Below are positions 1 through 8,653 of a DNA stretch of 64,000 bases, piece after piece. The notes below the pieces were generated by a model, which made no database searches, was not told the origin of the DNA, and saw only the letters and a list, made by a program, of their open reading frames with translations. Location of the stretch: assembly GCA_947501215.1 (NCBI GenBank), contig CANMUS010000007.1, forward strand, positions 59,344 through 123,343. Direction: 5' to 3'. The position numbers were made by a program, and so were the translations under genes. Positions within the stretch are counted from its first letter, which is position 1. Each line of letters opens with the position of its first letter. Source of the DNA: an uncultured Erythrobacter sp. (lineage in GTDB: Bacteria > Pseudomonadota > Alphaproteobacteria > Sphingomonadales > Sphingomonadaceae).

Positions 1-1105
1 CGATCATGATCTTCGCGTGCACGTAAATGTGCGTGATGCCGCTGACAGGCGTCCAGATGCTGAAGCGGCCCTTCTTGTCGTTATCCTCGATACATTTGAC
101 CAGTTCGGCACGGGTATGGTCCATCGCCTGTTGCTCCAGCCAGCCATCGGCGTGTGCAGGATGGACGATGACGATCTCGGGCGGATCGTCTTCTTGCACC
201 CGCTCCAATATCGCCTCGGCGATCGCGCGCGATGCGAAATACTGGCTCTCAGCGTAGATGAATTTCTTCGCCCGCTTGATATGCTCGACGAACAGGGTCT
301 CGATCTCGCGGACCTCTTTCCAGTCGCGATACTCGGCGCGCGTGCGGGCGATGCCGATCTCGACGTCTTCGAAAGTCGCCTCCAGCCCTTTAGGCCAGAG
401 GCTCTCTTCCCGTTTCTGGATCGGCAGCAAGGGCGTCCCGCCGGCGCGAATCCAGCGGTCGCGACCCAATTCGCTCAACGCATCGGCAATATCGCCTTCC
501 ATCATCATCGAGGCATCGTGCCAAGGCTCGTAAGCCTGCCCTCGCGGCGTTTTGCGCAGCGGGTTGTCTTCGGCATGGTCGCGAGTGTCCCAGCGCTTGA
601 CCGTCATGTCGATCCCGCCGCACACCGCCAGCGAATTATCGAGGACGGCGATCTTTTGGTGGTGGCTGCACCCAACCGGATGTGCGCTGTCGAACTTGAA
701 ATCGATTCGGCGGTGCCGTGCCCAACGTATCAGATCCCACCACATCGATCCGCGCACGACGAACTTGAATACACCGAAGCTCCATTTCAGGATCCGGATT
801 TCAAGTGTCGGTCGATTGCGCATCAGCCACGAAAAGAAGCTCCCCAACCGCGCCGGGTATTTGTCCTTGTAGCTGCGCTGCCACCAGCTGCGCCCTTCGG
901 CGAGATGGATACGAGTGTCGAAGTCCCATCCGATCAGGAAGATTCGGTGCCTGGCCTCCAGCATCGCAGCCTGCATTGCGGAGAAGTAATCGGCCGCATC
1001 GATGATGACGGCAGCCCGCTTGACCTTCTCATAACGCCAGACACCCGGCTCGACGCCATCGTCCAGCCGGGTGACCTGTGTCGGGTCCTGCTCGTGCGTG
1101 TCCAT
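1..1105 (-). CDS. Phospholipase D-family protein (C-terminus cut by window edge)
   Basis: A leftward reading frame starts at the ATG at 1105 and runs off the left edge, so about 368 residues are visible. It holds two phospholipase D-type HxKxxxxD elements: HHQKIAVLD about 140 residues in, and HAKIMI right at the window edge, where the second motif begins. An early segment IFLIGWDFDTR is typical of cardiolipin synthase and PLD-like phosphodiesterases. Family members hydrolyse or transfer phosphatidyl groups through a covalent phosphohistidine. No signal peptide or membrane segment is visible in this part, which argues against a classical membrane-bound cardiolipin synthase. A PLD-like phosphodiesterase is the safest call. 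The start lies 14 bases beyond the stop of the hemerythrin gene on the same strand, so the two may be co-transcribed. A long rightward frame over the same bases is a shadow. Confidence 0.85.
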   Translation of the reverse strand, partial: MDTHEQDPTQVTRLDDGVEPGVWRYEKVKRAAVIIDAADYFSAMQAAMLEARHRIFLIGWDFDTRIHLAEGRSWWQRSYKDKYPARLGSFFSWLMRNRPTLEIRILKWSFGVFKFVVRGSMWWDLIRWARHRRIDFKFDSAHPVGCSHHQKIAVLDNSLAVCGGIDMTVKRWDTRDHAEDNPLRKTPRGQAYEPWHDASMMMEGDIADALSELGRDRWIRAGGTPLLPIQKREESLWPKGLEATFEDVEIGIARTRAEYRDWKEVREIETLFVEHIKRAKKFIYAESQYFASRAIAEAILERVQEDDPPEIVIVHPAHADGWLEQQAMDHTRAELVKCIEDNDKKGRFSIWTPVSGITHIYVHAKIMI

Positions 1106-1119
1106 ACCCCCCGCCGAAC

Positions 1120-1611
1120 CTATTCCTTGGCGTCTTCCTTCTTTTCCGGAGTCACCTCGGCCTCGGCTTTTTCCTCTTCCTTGCGGCGCTCGAACACCTT
1201 TTCCATGTGCGCGCGGTCATCATCATCGAGGTAATTCTCGAAATCGGGGAAGTGGTCTTCTTCTTCCTCGTCGATATGGTGGCGGTACTGGTGATCGAAA
1301 TCCTTGAATTTGGTCAGCCACGCACTCGATGACATCTCGGTCGCCGCAAGGTCGTTCAGCGCCTCGTCGATTTCGTGGTGTTCGGCCACGGAATGGCGAG
1401 TCTCGTCCGTCGTGGGCGGCTTGCGGAGCATGGTCGAATAGAGCGCCTGCTCCTCTGCCGCAGCGTGGCTTTTCAGTTCCTTCGTCAATTCGGTGAAGAG
1501 CTCTTCCCGTTCGCTACTGTCGCCGCTCGTCTCCAGCAGCTTGTCCAGCAACTCGCGATGCGTGTCGTGATCCTGCTTGAGGCGGTCGAATATTTCTGTG
1601 TTGGTGGCCAT
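1120..1611 (-). CDS. Hemerythrin HHE domain-containing protein
   Basis: A 163-residue acidic protein starting MATNTEIFDRLKQDHDTHRE. It has the His/Glu pattern of the HHE cation-binding fold: HDTHRE near the N-terminus, EHHEID in the middle and HHIDEEEEDHFP further on, consistent with a four-helix bundle carrying a di-iron site. Bacterial single-domain hemerythrins bind oxygen or NO, or buffer iron, and are often stress-induced. The C-terminal 35 residues are a highly charged Lys/Glu tail. The ATG at 1611 was chosen because GGAG precedes it at good spacing; the open frame extends further upstream without family resemblance. An EcfG-like promoter lies just upstream. The protein should be cytoplasmic. 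Confidence 0.88.
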   Translation of the reverse strand: MATNTEIFDRLKQDHDTHRELLDKLLETSGDSSEREELFTELTKELKSHAAAEEQALYSTMLRKPPTTDETRHSVAEHHEIDEALNDLAATEMSSSAWLTKFKDFDHQYRHHIDEEEEDHFPDFENYLDDDDRAHMEKVFERRKEEEKAEAEVTPEKKEDAKE

Positions 1612-1634
1612 GGGATTGTCTCCTTTGCCTATCA

Positions 1635-1659
1635 AACAGGTAAATGTGGCGCGGGTTCC
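1635..1659 (-). promoter_or_regulatory. Candidate EcfG (general stress response sigma) promoter
   Basis: Read on the minus strand, the bases spell GGAAC, 17 bases, then GTT. This matches the alphaproteobacterial EcfG consensus GGAAC-N16/17-GTT. The GTT end is about 24 bases upstream of the hemerythrin start at 1611, a sensible distance for a short leader. Hemerythrin-type proteins fit a stress regulon. No expression evidence is available. Confidence 0.55.
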
Positions 1660-1704
1660 GCTTCCTTGCACGCATGGCCCGCGCCCCCCATACTCGGAGG
1701 CACG

Positions 1705-2097
1705 ATGCACCACCGCCCGGGTCCCACCGCAGTCCAGATGCAGCAGATGGCAGAGGCGGTTGTACGCGCTCTCCCAGGCGAGTTTCGCGAGCAAATGCAG
1801 GATATCGTGCTGCAGGTCGAAGATTTCGCGACCGCCGAGCAACTCGAAGCAGTCGGCTCATCGGACAAATGGGAACTGACCGGTTTGTACGAAGGCGAAG
1901 CTTTGCCCGACCGGTCGATCTGGAGCAGTGGGAGGATGCCGGCGCGAATCTGGCTGTTCAGAGAGCCGCTGATTGCGGAATGGCGCGCGACGGGCGTGTT
2001 GATGGACGACCTCGTACGCCACGTGGTGGTGCACGAGGCGGGACATCACTTCGGCTTCAGCGACGACGACATGCACAGTCTCGAGGATGAAGCCTGA
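1705..2097 (+). CDS. Metallopeptidase-family protein (Zincin_1)
   Basis: A 130-residue protein with the zinc-peptidase motif HEAGHHFGFSDDD near its C-terminus, the hallmark of the Zincin_1/DUF1025 family of small minimal zincins. Family length is about 110 to 140 residues, so this is full length. No signal peptide is seen, so it should be cytoplasmic. The role of the family is poorly known. The start at 1705 has a perfect GGAGG seven bases upstream. It is divergent from the hemerythrin gene across about 93 bases, and a strong hairpin terminator follows its stop. Confidence 0.85.
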   Translation: MHHRPGPTAVQMQQMAEAVVRALPGEFREQMQDIVLQVEDFATAEQLEAVGSSDKWELTGLYEGEALPDRSIWSSGRMPARIWLFREPLIAEWRATGVLMDDLVRHVVVHEAGHHFGFSDDDMHSLEDEA

Positions 2098-2161
2098 GAG
2101 AAGGCTTCCCATAGTGTGCCGCAAAAGGTTGCATGCCACCGACTTCCCGCGGGGTAGAACC

Positions 2162-2199
2162 AAAAAAGCCCACGACCTTCACAGGTCATGGGCTTTTTT
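2162..2199. terminator. Bidirectional intrinsic terminator
   Basis: An 11-bp stem (2168-2178 with 2183-2193, one non-Watson-Crick pair) and a 4-base loop is flanked by six A on the left and six T on the right. It can end the Zincin_1 transcript rightward and the tRNA-Arg transcript leftward. Confidence 0.85.
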
Positions 2200-2201
2200 G
2201 G

Positions 2202-2275
2202 CGCGCCAGGAAGGATTCGAACCTCCGACCGCCTGATTCGTAGTCAGGTACTCTATCCAGCTGAGCTACTGGCGC
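2202..2275 (-). tRNA. tRNA-Arg (anticodon ACG)
   Basis: On the minus strand the bases fold into a complete cloverleaf: acceptor GCGCCAG/CTGGCGC, a D arm, an anticodon stem CCTGA/TCAGG around loop CTACGAA, and a T arm with GGTTCGAATCC. The anticodon is ACG, expected to be deaminated to ICG to read CGN arginine codons. The CCA end is not encoded. Confidence 0.95.
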
Positions 2276-2319
2276 GTTGGAGGGGGCCACATAAGGGGGG
2301 CATCATCCCTTGGCAATCC

Positions 2320-2760
2320 CTAATGCGAAGCTTTTTCGAACATGCCGCGAGCCAGCGCCACGTCGAGCGGCGGCCTTTCCAGCATGGCGATCTCTTCGGG
2401 CCGGAACCAGTCGATGTCACCACCCTCGCGCGCCGACAGCGGGCTGCCGTCCCACGGCGATTTGTAAAGAAGGATGACAATCTGCCGGTGGCCGTCCGAC
2501 GCTGGCTCTTGCGCAAAAAATACCGGCTGCAAGGCATCGGGTTCGGGCCGGTACCCAAGCTCTTCCTTGATCTCACGCACAAGTGCCTGGGCAGGATTCT
2601 CGCCGTTCTCGACCTTGCCACCGGGGAATTCCCACAGCCCGGCGTGCTGCCTGCCTGCCGGTCGGCGGTGCATCAGCCAGCGCCCTTGCCCGTCGCTCAA
2701 AGCCAGGGCGACCACCGGCAGCCATGTCGGAAAATTTTGCAATCTCGGAAGCCTTCTCAA
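2320..2760 (-). CDS. Nudix hydrolase, MutT-like (8-oxo-dGTP diphosphatase type)
   Basis: A protein of about 146 residues with a complete Nudix box, GGKVENGENPAQALVREIKE followed by ELG, fitting GX5EX7REUXEEXGU. The early segment WLMHRRP and the downstream WFRPEEI resemble MutT, which removes oxidised dGTP from the nucleotide pool. The start is uncertain. The frame opens with TTG at 2760 beside an AAGAAAGAG ribosome-binding site; a TTG or GTG 7 to 15 codons downstream would also fit the family. It lies 44 bases upstream of tRNA-Arg on the same strand. Confidence 0.85.
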   Translation of the reverse strand: MRRLPRLQNFPTWLPVVALALSDGQGRWLMHRRPAGRQHAGLWEFPGGKVENGENPAQALVREIKEELGYRPEPDALQPVFFAQEPASDGHRQIVILLYKSPWDGSPLSAREGGDIDWFRPEEIAMLERPPLDVALARGMFEKASH

Positions 2761-2833
2761 CTCTTTCTTAACAGTCGGACCCGTATCCCGCCGATGTCAG
2801 CTTGGACAAAGCGACGAAAGAGGCAACGTTCTA

Positions 2834-3013
2834 ATGGTCAAATTCCTTAAATCTCTGGGACACGACGAGAGCGGCGCCACTGCTGTCGAATACGGGCTGA
2901 TCGTCGCCCTCATCTTCCTTGCTGCGGTTGGGGCCGTGCAATCGTTCGGCACCGAGACAATCGCTACTTGGAACAACATCGAAACAGCGGTCGTCGCTGT
3001 AACGGGAGCGTGA
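2834..3013 (+). CDS. Flp family type IVb pilin
   Basis: A 59-residue protein starting MVKFLKSLGHDESGATAVEY. The GATAVEYGLI segment is the Flp/Fap pilin signature, with prepilin cleavage expected around the Gly-Ala before TAVEY, a conserved Glu five residues on and a hydrophobic helix after it. Mature Flp subunits polymerise into Tad pili for adhesion. No other tad genes lie in this window, so assembly proteins must be elsewhere. A paralogue follows 118 bases downstream. The two differ at several positions, suggesting a major and a minor pilin rather than a recent duplicate. Confidence 0.9.
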   Translation: MVKFLKSLGHDESGATAVEYGLIVALIFLAAVGAVQSFGTETIATWNNIETAVVAVTGA

Positions 3014-3131
3014 GGGAATTTGGAAGTTACGGGTGTTAGGAATTTCTCAACACCTGGGCTCCCATAAGAAGATCGCTCGAACCGTTTGATCGGAGCGGGC
3101 CGGGAATGAAGACTGAACCAGGAGACACCAC

Positions 3132-3314
3132 ATGAAGTTTTTCAACAAGCTGCGTCGTAACGAAGAAGGCGCTACCGCTATCGAATACGGTCTGATCGCT
3201 GCCCTGATCGCAGTTGCTGCCATCACCGCACTCGACAGCTTGGGCGACGAAGTCTCGACGACTTTTAACACTGCGAGCACCAAGATGGGTGATGCTAACA
3301 CCGTCACCCCTTAA
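3132..3314 (+). CDS. Flp family type IVb pilin (second copy)
   Basis: A 60-residue pilin with the same signature (GATAIEYGLIAALIAVAAIT), a clean AGGAG ribosome-binding site eight bases before its ATG and a strong terminator after its stop. The strong signals and closer match to abundant Flp pilins suggest it is the major subunit. It would be processed by the prepilin peptidase at Gly-Ala and inserted in the inner membrane before Tad assembly. Confidence 0.92.
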   Translation: MKFFNKLRRNEEGATAIEYGLIAALIAVAAITALDSLGDEVSTTFNTASTKMGDANTVTP

Positions 3315-3327
3315 TCGGGTAGAACCG

Positions 3328-3366
3328 AAAAAGAGGCGGCGGGGTTTGTCCCCGCCGCCTTTTTTG
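3328..3366. terminator. Strong intrinsic terminator between convergent genes
   Basis: A perfect 11-bp GC-rich stem (3334-3344 with 3350-3360) is flanked by an A-rich stretch on the left and six T on the right. It ends the pilin transcript and, read leftward, can end the M48 protease transcript from the other side. Confidence 0.9.
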
Positions 3367-3391
3367 TGTCTGTCCGAATTTGCGCGGCTGC

Positions 3392-4867
3392 TCAGCGACC
3401 ACGCACGACAACCTTGACCTTCTGGCCAGGGGTGACGTTCTCGTCGGACGAAAGCCCGTTGAGCACGCGGAACCGCGCAACCTGATTGTCGTCATAGGCC
3501 ATGTTCCGTGCCAGCGACGCCACGGTGTCTCCGCTCCGCACGGTCACTACATCGACGACCCGAGGGATCACATTACCCGCCTGCTGCGCGCTGATGCGGC
3601 GCATCGACGAGAACATCGAATTGAACGAACTGGCTTGTCCCGCCGGTGTAATTGCCAGGAAGTGATAGGCCCGATCGTCGGCGAACTCGTAGGCAAAAAC
3701 AGTCACATCTACCTGCCCATTGCCTGACTGCACGCGCGTGGAGCCATAGGCGGCAGGCAATCCGTTCACCATCGTGCGCTGGATCGACTGCGGACGCAGG
3801 TTCTGTTCCGTGCTGAGATTGGCAAATACCGTCGACACATAGGAATTGAGGTCGCCATTATAGGGTGCGAGGGTGAACTGCGCGCGGCCGCTCTGGCCGT
3901 TGATGGTCACGGCGCTTGTCCCGTTGACCATGTAGAACCCCTGCGGCGCGCTAAAGGCGAGGCGAAGTTCCGGGTGAATGAACTCGCGCCCTTCGATCAC
4001 GCCCTGTTGCGGATCGTCGCCATAGAGCAGGCCGTCGATCCGGCTGAGGAAGGTGTCGCGATTGGTGACGCCGGTCATGCCATGCGCCTTGGACAACGCA
4101 GTCTGGACGCGGCTGGCGGGGTCCGGGTGAGTCGATGCCCATTCGGGAACGGTCGCATTGTCGCGGCCCTGGACGCGGGCATCGAGTGCGTTCTGCTGGG
4201 CGAGACTGTTCAGCACGGTCGCCATCGCGCGCGGGTCGTAGCCGGCCTGGTTGAGATAGCGGATACCGAGTTCGTCGGCCTCCAGCTCCTGCGAGCGCGA
4301 AAAGCGCAGGGTAAGGAGCTGCGAACCCTGCAGCAAAGTCTGCCCGACTTGCTGGCCGAGGCCGGAATTGCCGAGAAGAATGCCGGACAGGATCGCTCCT
4401 GCCGCGCCGAGCAGGGTGTTGCGCTGGGCCGCCTGCTGGCGGCGCTGCGAGTGGCGCGCGGCCACGTGTCCGACTTCATGGCCGAGAACACCGGCCAGTT
4501 CGGCCTCGTTGTTCATCAAGGCCACCAACTGCCGCGTGGTGTAAACGTAACCGCCCGGGATCGCGAAAGCGTTGTTTACCGAGCTGTTGAGCAGCGACAC
4601 CGTAAAGGCACTGCGAGCATTGCCCAGTCCCGACTGCACCGCGATATTCTGGCCGACCTGCTCGACGTATTGCGCTTGCGACCCCGTCATCGCGCCGCCA
4701 AATTCGCTCAAGAGCTGTGGATGGGCCTCGGCGCCCATCTGTGCCTCGCTCTGCGTAATCGGAGCCGACGAATCGGGGATCGGGCCGCCACCGACGGCCG
4801 CGCATCCCGCGAGGGCGAGCGACAAAGATGCAGTTGTTGCAGCGAGTATGGACTTGGAGCGCGACAT
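3392..4867 (-). CDS. M48 family metalloprotease lipoprotein with C-terminal LysM domain (BepA-like)
   Basis: A 491-residue protein starting MSRSKSILAATTASLSLALA and then GC, a lipoprotein signal with the modified Cys at about residue 22. The M48 zinc site HEVGHVAARH lies near residue 130, with the third ligand expected in ELEADELGIRYL. Residues about 440 to 491 form a LysM-type fold (VRSGDTVASLARNM ... VTPGQKVKVV), which would bind peptidoglycan. The arrangement resembles BepA/YfgC-type periplasmic proteases that clear misassembled outer-membrane proteins. The ATG at 4867 was chosen because the signal peptide starts there and AAGGGGAA lies upstream. In-frame sequence upstream of it has no leader features. 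Confidence 0.88.
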   Translation of the reverse strand: MSRSKSILAATTASLSLALAGCAAVGGGPIPDSSAPITQSEAQMGAEAHPQLLSEFGGAMTGSQAQYVEQVGQNIAVQSGLGNARSAFTVSLLNSSVNNAFAIPGGYVYTTRQLVALMNNEAELAGVLGHEVGHVAARHSQRRQQAAQRNTLLGAAGAILSGILLGNSGLGQQVGQTLLQGSQLLTLRFSRSQELEADELGIRYLNQAGYDPRAMATVLNSLAQQNALDARVQGRDNATVPEWASTHPDPASRVQTALSKAHGMTGVTNRDTFLSRIDGLLYGDDPQQGVIEGREFIHPELRLAFSAPQGFYMVNGTSAVTINGQSGRAQFTLAPYNGDLNSYVSTVFANLSTEQNLRPQSIQRTMVNGLPAAYGSTRVQSGNGQVDVTVFAYEFADDRAYHFLAITPAGQASSFNSMFSSMRRISAQQAGNVIPRVVDVVTVRSGDTVASLARNMAYDDNQVARFRVLNGLSSDENVTPGQKVKVVVRGR

Positions 4868-4972
4868 GAGGTGTTCCCCTTGCGTAACGAGCGCCGGTTG
4901 GCGGTCTAAGTTCGTGTACGCATGGGAGAACATGGCGGCGGGTCGCTTTGTTCCCGCCGAGCGAATGCGTCG

Positions 4973-5917
4973 CTAGCCTGCGATGCGGAGAAAACGCTCT
5001 TCGCGCATCCGTTTGTGCTCGTCTGCCGAATGGCGACCGAGCTTGTCCAATTCTTCGGCAATCGCATCGCCCAGAGAAGTTGCCGCAGCGCGGGGATCGC
5101 GATGAGCACCACCGACGGGTTCGGCGACGATTCGGTCGATAACGCCGAGGCCTTCGAGATCCTGCGCCGTCACCTTCATCGCCTCGGCTGCATCGGGCGC
5201 TTTTTCGGCAGTGCGCCAAAGGATAGAAGCGCAGCCTTCGGGTGAAATCACCGAGTAAACCGCGTGCTCCATCATCAGCACGCGTTCCGCGCTTGCGAGA
5301 GCCACGGCACCGCCCGAGCCGCCCTCGCCCACGATTGCGGCGACCATGGGGACCGGTAGCGCAAGGCATGCCTCGGTCGAGCGGGCAATGGCTTCCGCCT
5401 GCCCGCGCTCTTCGGCCTCGACGCCGGGAAACGCGCCCGAAGTGTCGACCAGCGTAACGACCGGCAGATCGAACCGCCCCGCCAGCTCCATCAGCCGGAT
5501 CGCCTTGCGATAGCCTTCCGGCTTACCCATGCCGAAATTGTGACGCAGGCGGCTGGCCGTGTCGTTGCCTTTCTCGTGACCGATCAGGACGACCTTGCGC
5601 CCATCGAGTTTGGCAAAACCGCCGAGGATCGCCTCGTCCTCGCCATAAGACCGATCCCCGCCGAGCGGGACGAACTCGTCGAACGCGTATTCGACGTAGT
5701 CGCGGAAATGCGGACGCGAGGGATGGCGAGCCACCTGGGTTTTCTGCCAGGGGGTCAGCGTTTCGTATGTGCTGGTGAGGAGCGCTGAACTCTTGAGCTC
5801 GAGCCGCTGCAACTCGTTGGAAATATCGACGTCGTCGCCCTCTGCTGCGGCGCGCAATTCGGCGATGCGCTGTTCAAGCTCGGCGACCGGCTTCTCGAAT
5901 TCGAGGTAGGAAATCAT
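4973..5917 (-). CDS. accA: Acetyl-CoA carboxylase carboxyltransferase, alpha subunit
   Basis: The 314-residue length and sequence match AccA throughout: [18 protein letters not shown] at the N-terminus, [45 protein letters not shown] and [14 protein letters not shown]. With AccD it moves the carboxyl group from carboxybiotin to acetyl-CoA, the first step of fatty-acid synthesis. It lies nine bases downstream of xerD in a leftward run that includes the 612-residue protein. A GGCGGG/CCCGCC hairpin at 4937-4958 follows the stop but has no clear T-run. Confidence 0.97.
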   Translation of the reverse strand: MISYLEFEKPVAELEQRIAELRAAAEGDDVDISNELQRLELKSSALLTSTYETLTPWQKTQVARHPSRPHFRDYVEYAFDEFVPLGGDRSYGEDEAILGGFAKLDGRKVVLIGHEKGNDTASRLRHNFGMGKPEGYRKAIRLMELAGRFDLPVVTLVDTSGAFPGVEAEERGQAEAIARSTEACLALPVPMVAAIVGEGGSGGAVALASAERVLMMEHAVYSVISPEGCASILWRTAEKAPDAAEAMKVTAQDLEGLGVIDRIVAEPVGGAHRDPRAAATSLGDAIAEELDKLGRHSADEHKRMREERFLRIAG

Positions 5918-5926
5918 CGCGCTCCG

Positions 5927-6805
5927 CTAGTCCGATGCGCGCGCTTTCGCAAGCGGGTGGCGCTGGTTGACCAGCTCGACAAGCCGGGCGGCATCGACAT
6001 GCGTGTAGATCTGCGTGGTGGAAATATCGGCGTGCCCCAGCAGAGTCTGGAGCGCGCGCAAGTCCGCCCCGCCCTCCAACAGATGCGTTGCAAAGGCATG
6101 GCGCAGTACATGCGGGCTGAGCTTTTCGGGCGCCAGACCGGCACGGGCCGCCAGTGCCTTGACCAGCTGGAACAGACGAACGCGCGAAAGATGCCTGCTG
6201 CGCGACGGAAACAGCCATGGCGAGCCATTTGGCCGGACCGCAAGCCAGCGCGACAGGGCAGCCTTGGCACGGCGACTGACCGGTACCATGCGCGCTTGCC
6301 CGCCCTTTCCTGTCACTGTCAGGAACGGCGCGTCGCGCGGGACGGCAGCAAGCGGTAGCGAGACCAGCTCTGTCGCCCGCAATCCCGAGCCGTAAAGCAT
6401 TTCCAACAGGACGAGCATTCGGATCGCCTGAGGAGAATCGCCCGCGGCCTCCTCTTCCGCCGTCCTGAACAATCGTTCGATTTCGTCGTGAGAGAGAATT
6501 TTGGGGAGCGGCCTTCGCGTCGTCGGACGCGGCAGGGCGTGGGTCGGATCGTCCGATCGGATTCCATCGTCGACGAGAAAGCCGAAGAACTGCCTCAGCG
6601 CGGACATCTTGCGCGCGACCGTCGCCGGGGCGAGAGCGGACCAGCCTTGGGCCAGCTTCGCCAGTTGCGCAGGTTGCGCCTGCTCGAGCTCGCCACCCAG
6701 CATTTCCTCCGCCTGTTCGAGATCGCGGCCATAGGCGAGGATCGTGTTTCGAGCGGCTCCGCGTTCTGCGGAGAGCATAGCCAGAAAATCGTCGACGGCG
6801 CTCAC
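5927..6805 (-). CDS. xerD: Site-specific tyrosine recombinase XerD
   Basis: A 292-residue recombinase of typical XerC/D length. The N-terminal SAM-like core-binding domain (ERGAARNTILAYGRDLEQ) is followed by a catalytic domain with Arg in GSGLRATELVSL, Lys in TGKGGQARMVPV, HVLRHAFATHLL, LGHADISTT and the nucleophile in QIYTHV. It resolves chromosome dimers at dif with XerC and FtsK. The assignment to XerD rather than XerC rests on resemblance and on the accA neighbourhood. It sits between two genes with nine-base gaps on each side, so it is probably transcribed with them. Confidence 0.9.
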   Translation of the reverse strand: MSAVDDFLAMLSAERGAARNTILAYGRDLEQAEEMLGGELEQAQPAQLAKLAQGWSALAPATVARKMSALRQFFGFLVDDGIRSDDPTHALPRPTTRRPLPKILSHDEIERLFRTAEEEAAGDSPQAIRMLVLLEMLYGSGLRATELVSLPLAAVPRDAPFLTVTGKGGQARMVPVSRRAKAALSRWLAVRPNGSPWLFPSRSRHLSRVRLFQLVKALAARAGLAPEKLSPHVLRHAFATHLLEGGADLRALQTLLGHADISTTQIYTHVDAARLVELVNQRHPLAKARASD

Positions 6806-6814
6806 GGCCCGACC

Positions 6815-8653
6815 TCAGGCCCGTGCGACCGCCTCCGCGGCGATCATGCGCGCTTCGGCGTCCAGTCCCACGCGGCGCAGCGCGGACACGATGTGAAAGA
6901 GATGCCGCGCCGTCATGCGGTCCCAGCTATCGCCCTGCATGCCGAGGCCGGCGAGAATGGCCACCAGCGCCGGATTGCCCGCGTTAGCCGCCGCATCGAT
7001 AGCCCGGGTCCAGCGCGTTTGACCGCCAAGGCTCATGGAAAGCCGACCGCTGTATTCGTCAATCTCGCCCGATCCTACACGTTCCAACCCGGCAAGCCCG
7101 GCAAGAAACATGCGCGACTTGCGTTGCCCGCCCGATTCATCGGCATCGACGAAACTGTCGAGTTCGCCATCGGTGACAGCTTCGCTACGCGTCGGCGCGG
7201 CCAAGGCCAGCAAGGCCCAGCCGAGGCTTCCCTCCTCGACGATGTCCGACCAGCGCATCGCGTCACGGTCGAGGCCGGCGGTAAGCATGGAAGCAATGAG
7301 TTCGCCCGCTTCGTCTTCCAACGCATCGTCCGCAGGCAAGCGCGCCGTGGCATAGGCGGTCAGCACGCGGCGTCCATATCCGAAGTCTCCGCCATCTCCC
7401 CACACGTCGCGGATGGCGCCAAGGCGAGTGGAAGCATCGCTGCCGACATAGGCTTCGCGAAGGCGCGAGGCGCGGCGATAGGCTTCGCTGTCCTCGCCCC
7501 CATCGGCGAAAATCTGGCTGTAGAGATCGACCATCGCACTGGCCGAGAAGATGCCGCTCTGCGCCGCAATATCGGCTGCATCGGAACGCTCGGCAGCGCC
7601 CAGAGCCGGCGTGAGAGCCGCGCTTTTCAAAAGCTGCGGACCCAAACCTTCCATCAAGTCTTCGGGGATCGGTTCGCCCAGGGCGTTGGCCATGGCGAAG
7701 CGCCAGGGCGTGATCTGCTCCACGCCATCCCACTCGATGGTCACCGCGCGGCGGCCATCTCCTGCCGCCCCGGCAAACCTTTGGGCAAAGAGGACATCGA
7801 TCGTTTCGCCCTGCCCGCGCGATTGCAGGCGGCGCAGGTCGTTCTGCGCGCGGGTGGCTTCACCGGCGTAAGCATTGCAAATGCCCGCCAGCATGTTCCA
7901 TTGCGGATCCTCGCGGTCGGTGTCGACCAGGCGCACAGCAGGACAGGCGCCGACAATGTCGGCCGTACCGATATAGGCGTCGATCGCTGCATCGACGAGC
8001 GCGGGCGAATAATTCGCCGTGTCGATATCCTGCACCAGAGCGCGTGCGACCGCGTATTCGCCCATCGCGTTCAGAGCTCGCACGCGCAGCGTGGCGAACT
8101 CGATCGGGTCCATGCCCTCGGGCGCGGCCAGACGGCTGGCGAGCGCACGGCGAAGCAGGATGTGGCCCCAGCGTGACACCAGCGGCGATTGCGTCCCGGC
8201 CAATGCAGCGCGGACGAGAGGGGCAGGTTGCCGCGCCAGCGATGCGCCGGGCAAACCACCCTCAGCCGTCGAAATCACTCCCGCACGCTCGGTCGAGCGC
8301 CGGGCGGCGGGCGGAATGTCGAATTTGGGTTTTAGGCCGAGAAGCTCGTCGAGTTCGTCGGTCGACATGTTTTCCAGCTGCTCCAGCGTCGGCAGACGGG
8401 AGAGGTCGAGGCTGGTCGAATTGGAATCTGAGCTTTCGGCGGGCTGATCGGGGATCGGCTGAACGATCTCGTCCGAACGACTGGGAGGCGTCGCTCCGGA
8501 ACTCGGCGTCGCCGATGGTGCCGGAGAAGGGGTGGGAGTGGGCGCGGGATCTTCGAACCCCGGTGGCAGCAGATCGGTCGGCGCCGATTGCGCGAGGACG
8601 AGCGATGAACACAGCGCCAGTGCCGCGCCGCCGACTAGCCAGGCAGCCTTCAT
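6815..8653 (-). CDS. Conserved hypothetical exported protein, helical repeat type
   Basis: A 612-residue protein with a signal peptide (MKAAWLVGGAALALCSSLVLAQS), then a Pro/Thr/Ser-rich low-complexity linker over about residues 25 to 75 and a long Ala/Leu-rich helical region to the C-terminus. I see no catalytic motif. The composition, with recurrent aliphatic and Ala spacing, suggests TPR- or SLR-like helical repeats, as in periplasmic scaffold proteins. Its start overlaps the stop of a 44-residue membrane protein by four bases, and xerD follows nine bases later. Proteins like this occur near xerD and accA in related genomes as far as I recall, but the function is unknown. Confidence 0.75.
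   Translation of the reverse strand: MKAAWLVGGAALALCSSLVLAQSAPTDLLPPGFEDPAPTPTPSPAPSATPSSGATPPSRSDEIVQPIPDQPAESSDSNSTSLDLSRLPTLEQLENMSTDELDELLGLKPKFDIPPAARRSTERAGVISTAEGGLPGASLARQPAPLVRAALAGTQSPLVSRWGHILLRRALASRLAAPEGMDPIEFATLRVRALNAMGEYAVARALVQDIDTANYSPALVDAAIDAYIGTADIVGACPAVRLVDTDREDPQWNMLAGICNAYAGEATRAQNDLRRLQSRGQGETIDVLFAQRFAGAAGDGRRAVTIEWDGVEQITPWRFAMANALGEPIPEDLMEGLGPQLLKSAALTPALGAAERSDAADIAAQSGIFSASAMVDLYSQIFADGGEDSEAYRRASRLREAYVGSDASTRLGAIRDVWGDGGDFGYGRRVLTAYATARLPADDALEDEAGELIASMLTAGLDRDAMRWSDIVEEGSLGWALLALAAPTRSEAVTDGELDSFVDADESGGQRKSRMFLAGLAGLERVGSGEIDEYSGRLSMSLGGQTRWTRAIDAAANAGNPALVAILAGLGMQGDSWDRMTARHLFHIVSALRRVGLDAEARMIAAEAVARA

Noticed and set aside
17..1234. Long rightward open frame of about 405 codons
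   Set aside because: It lies antisense to the phospholipase D-type gene, which has family motifs; high GC gives long shadow frames.
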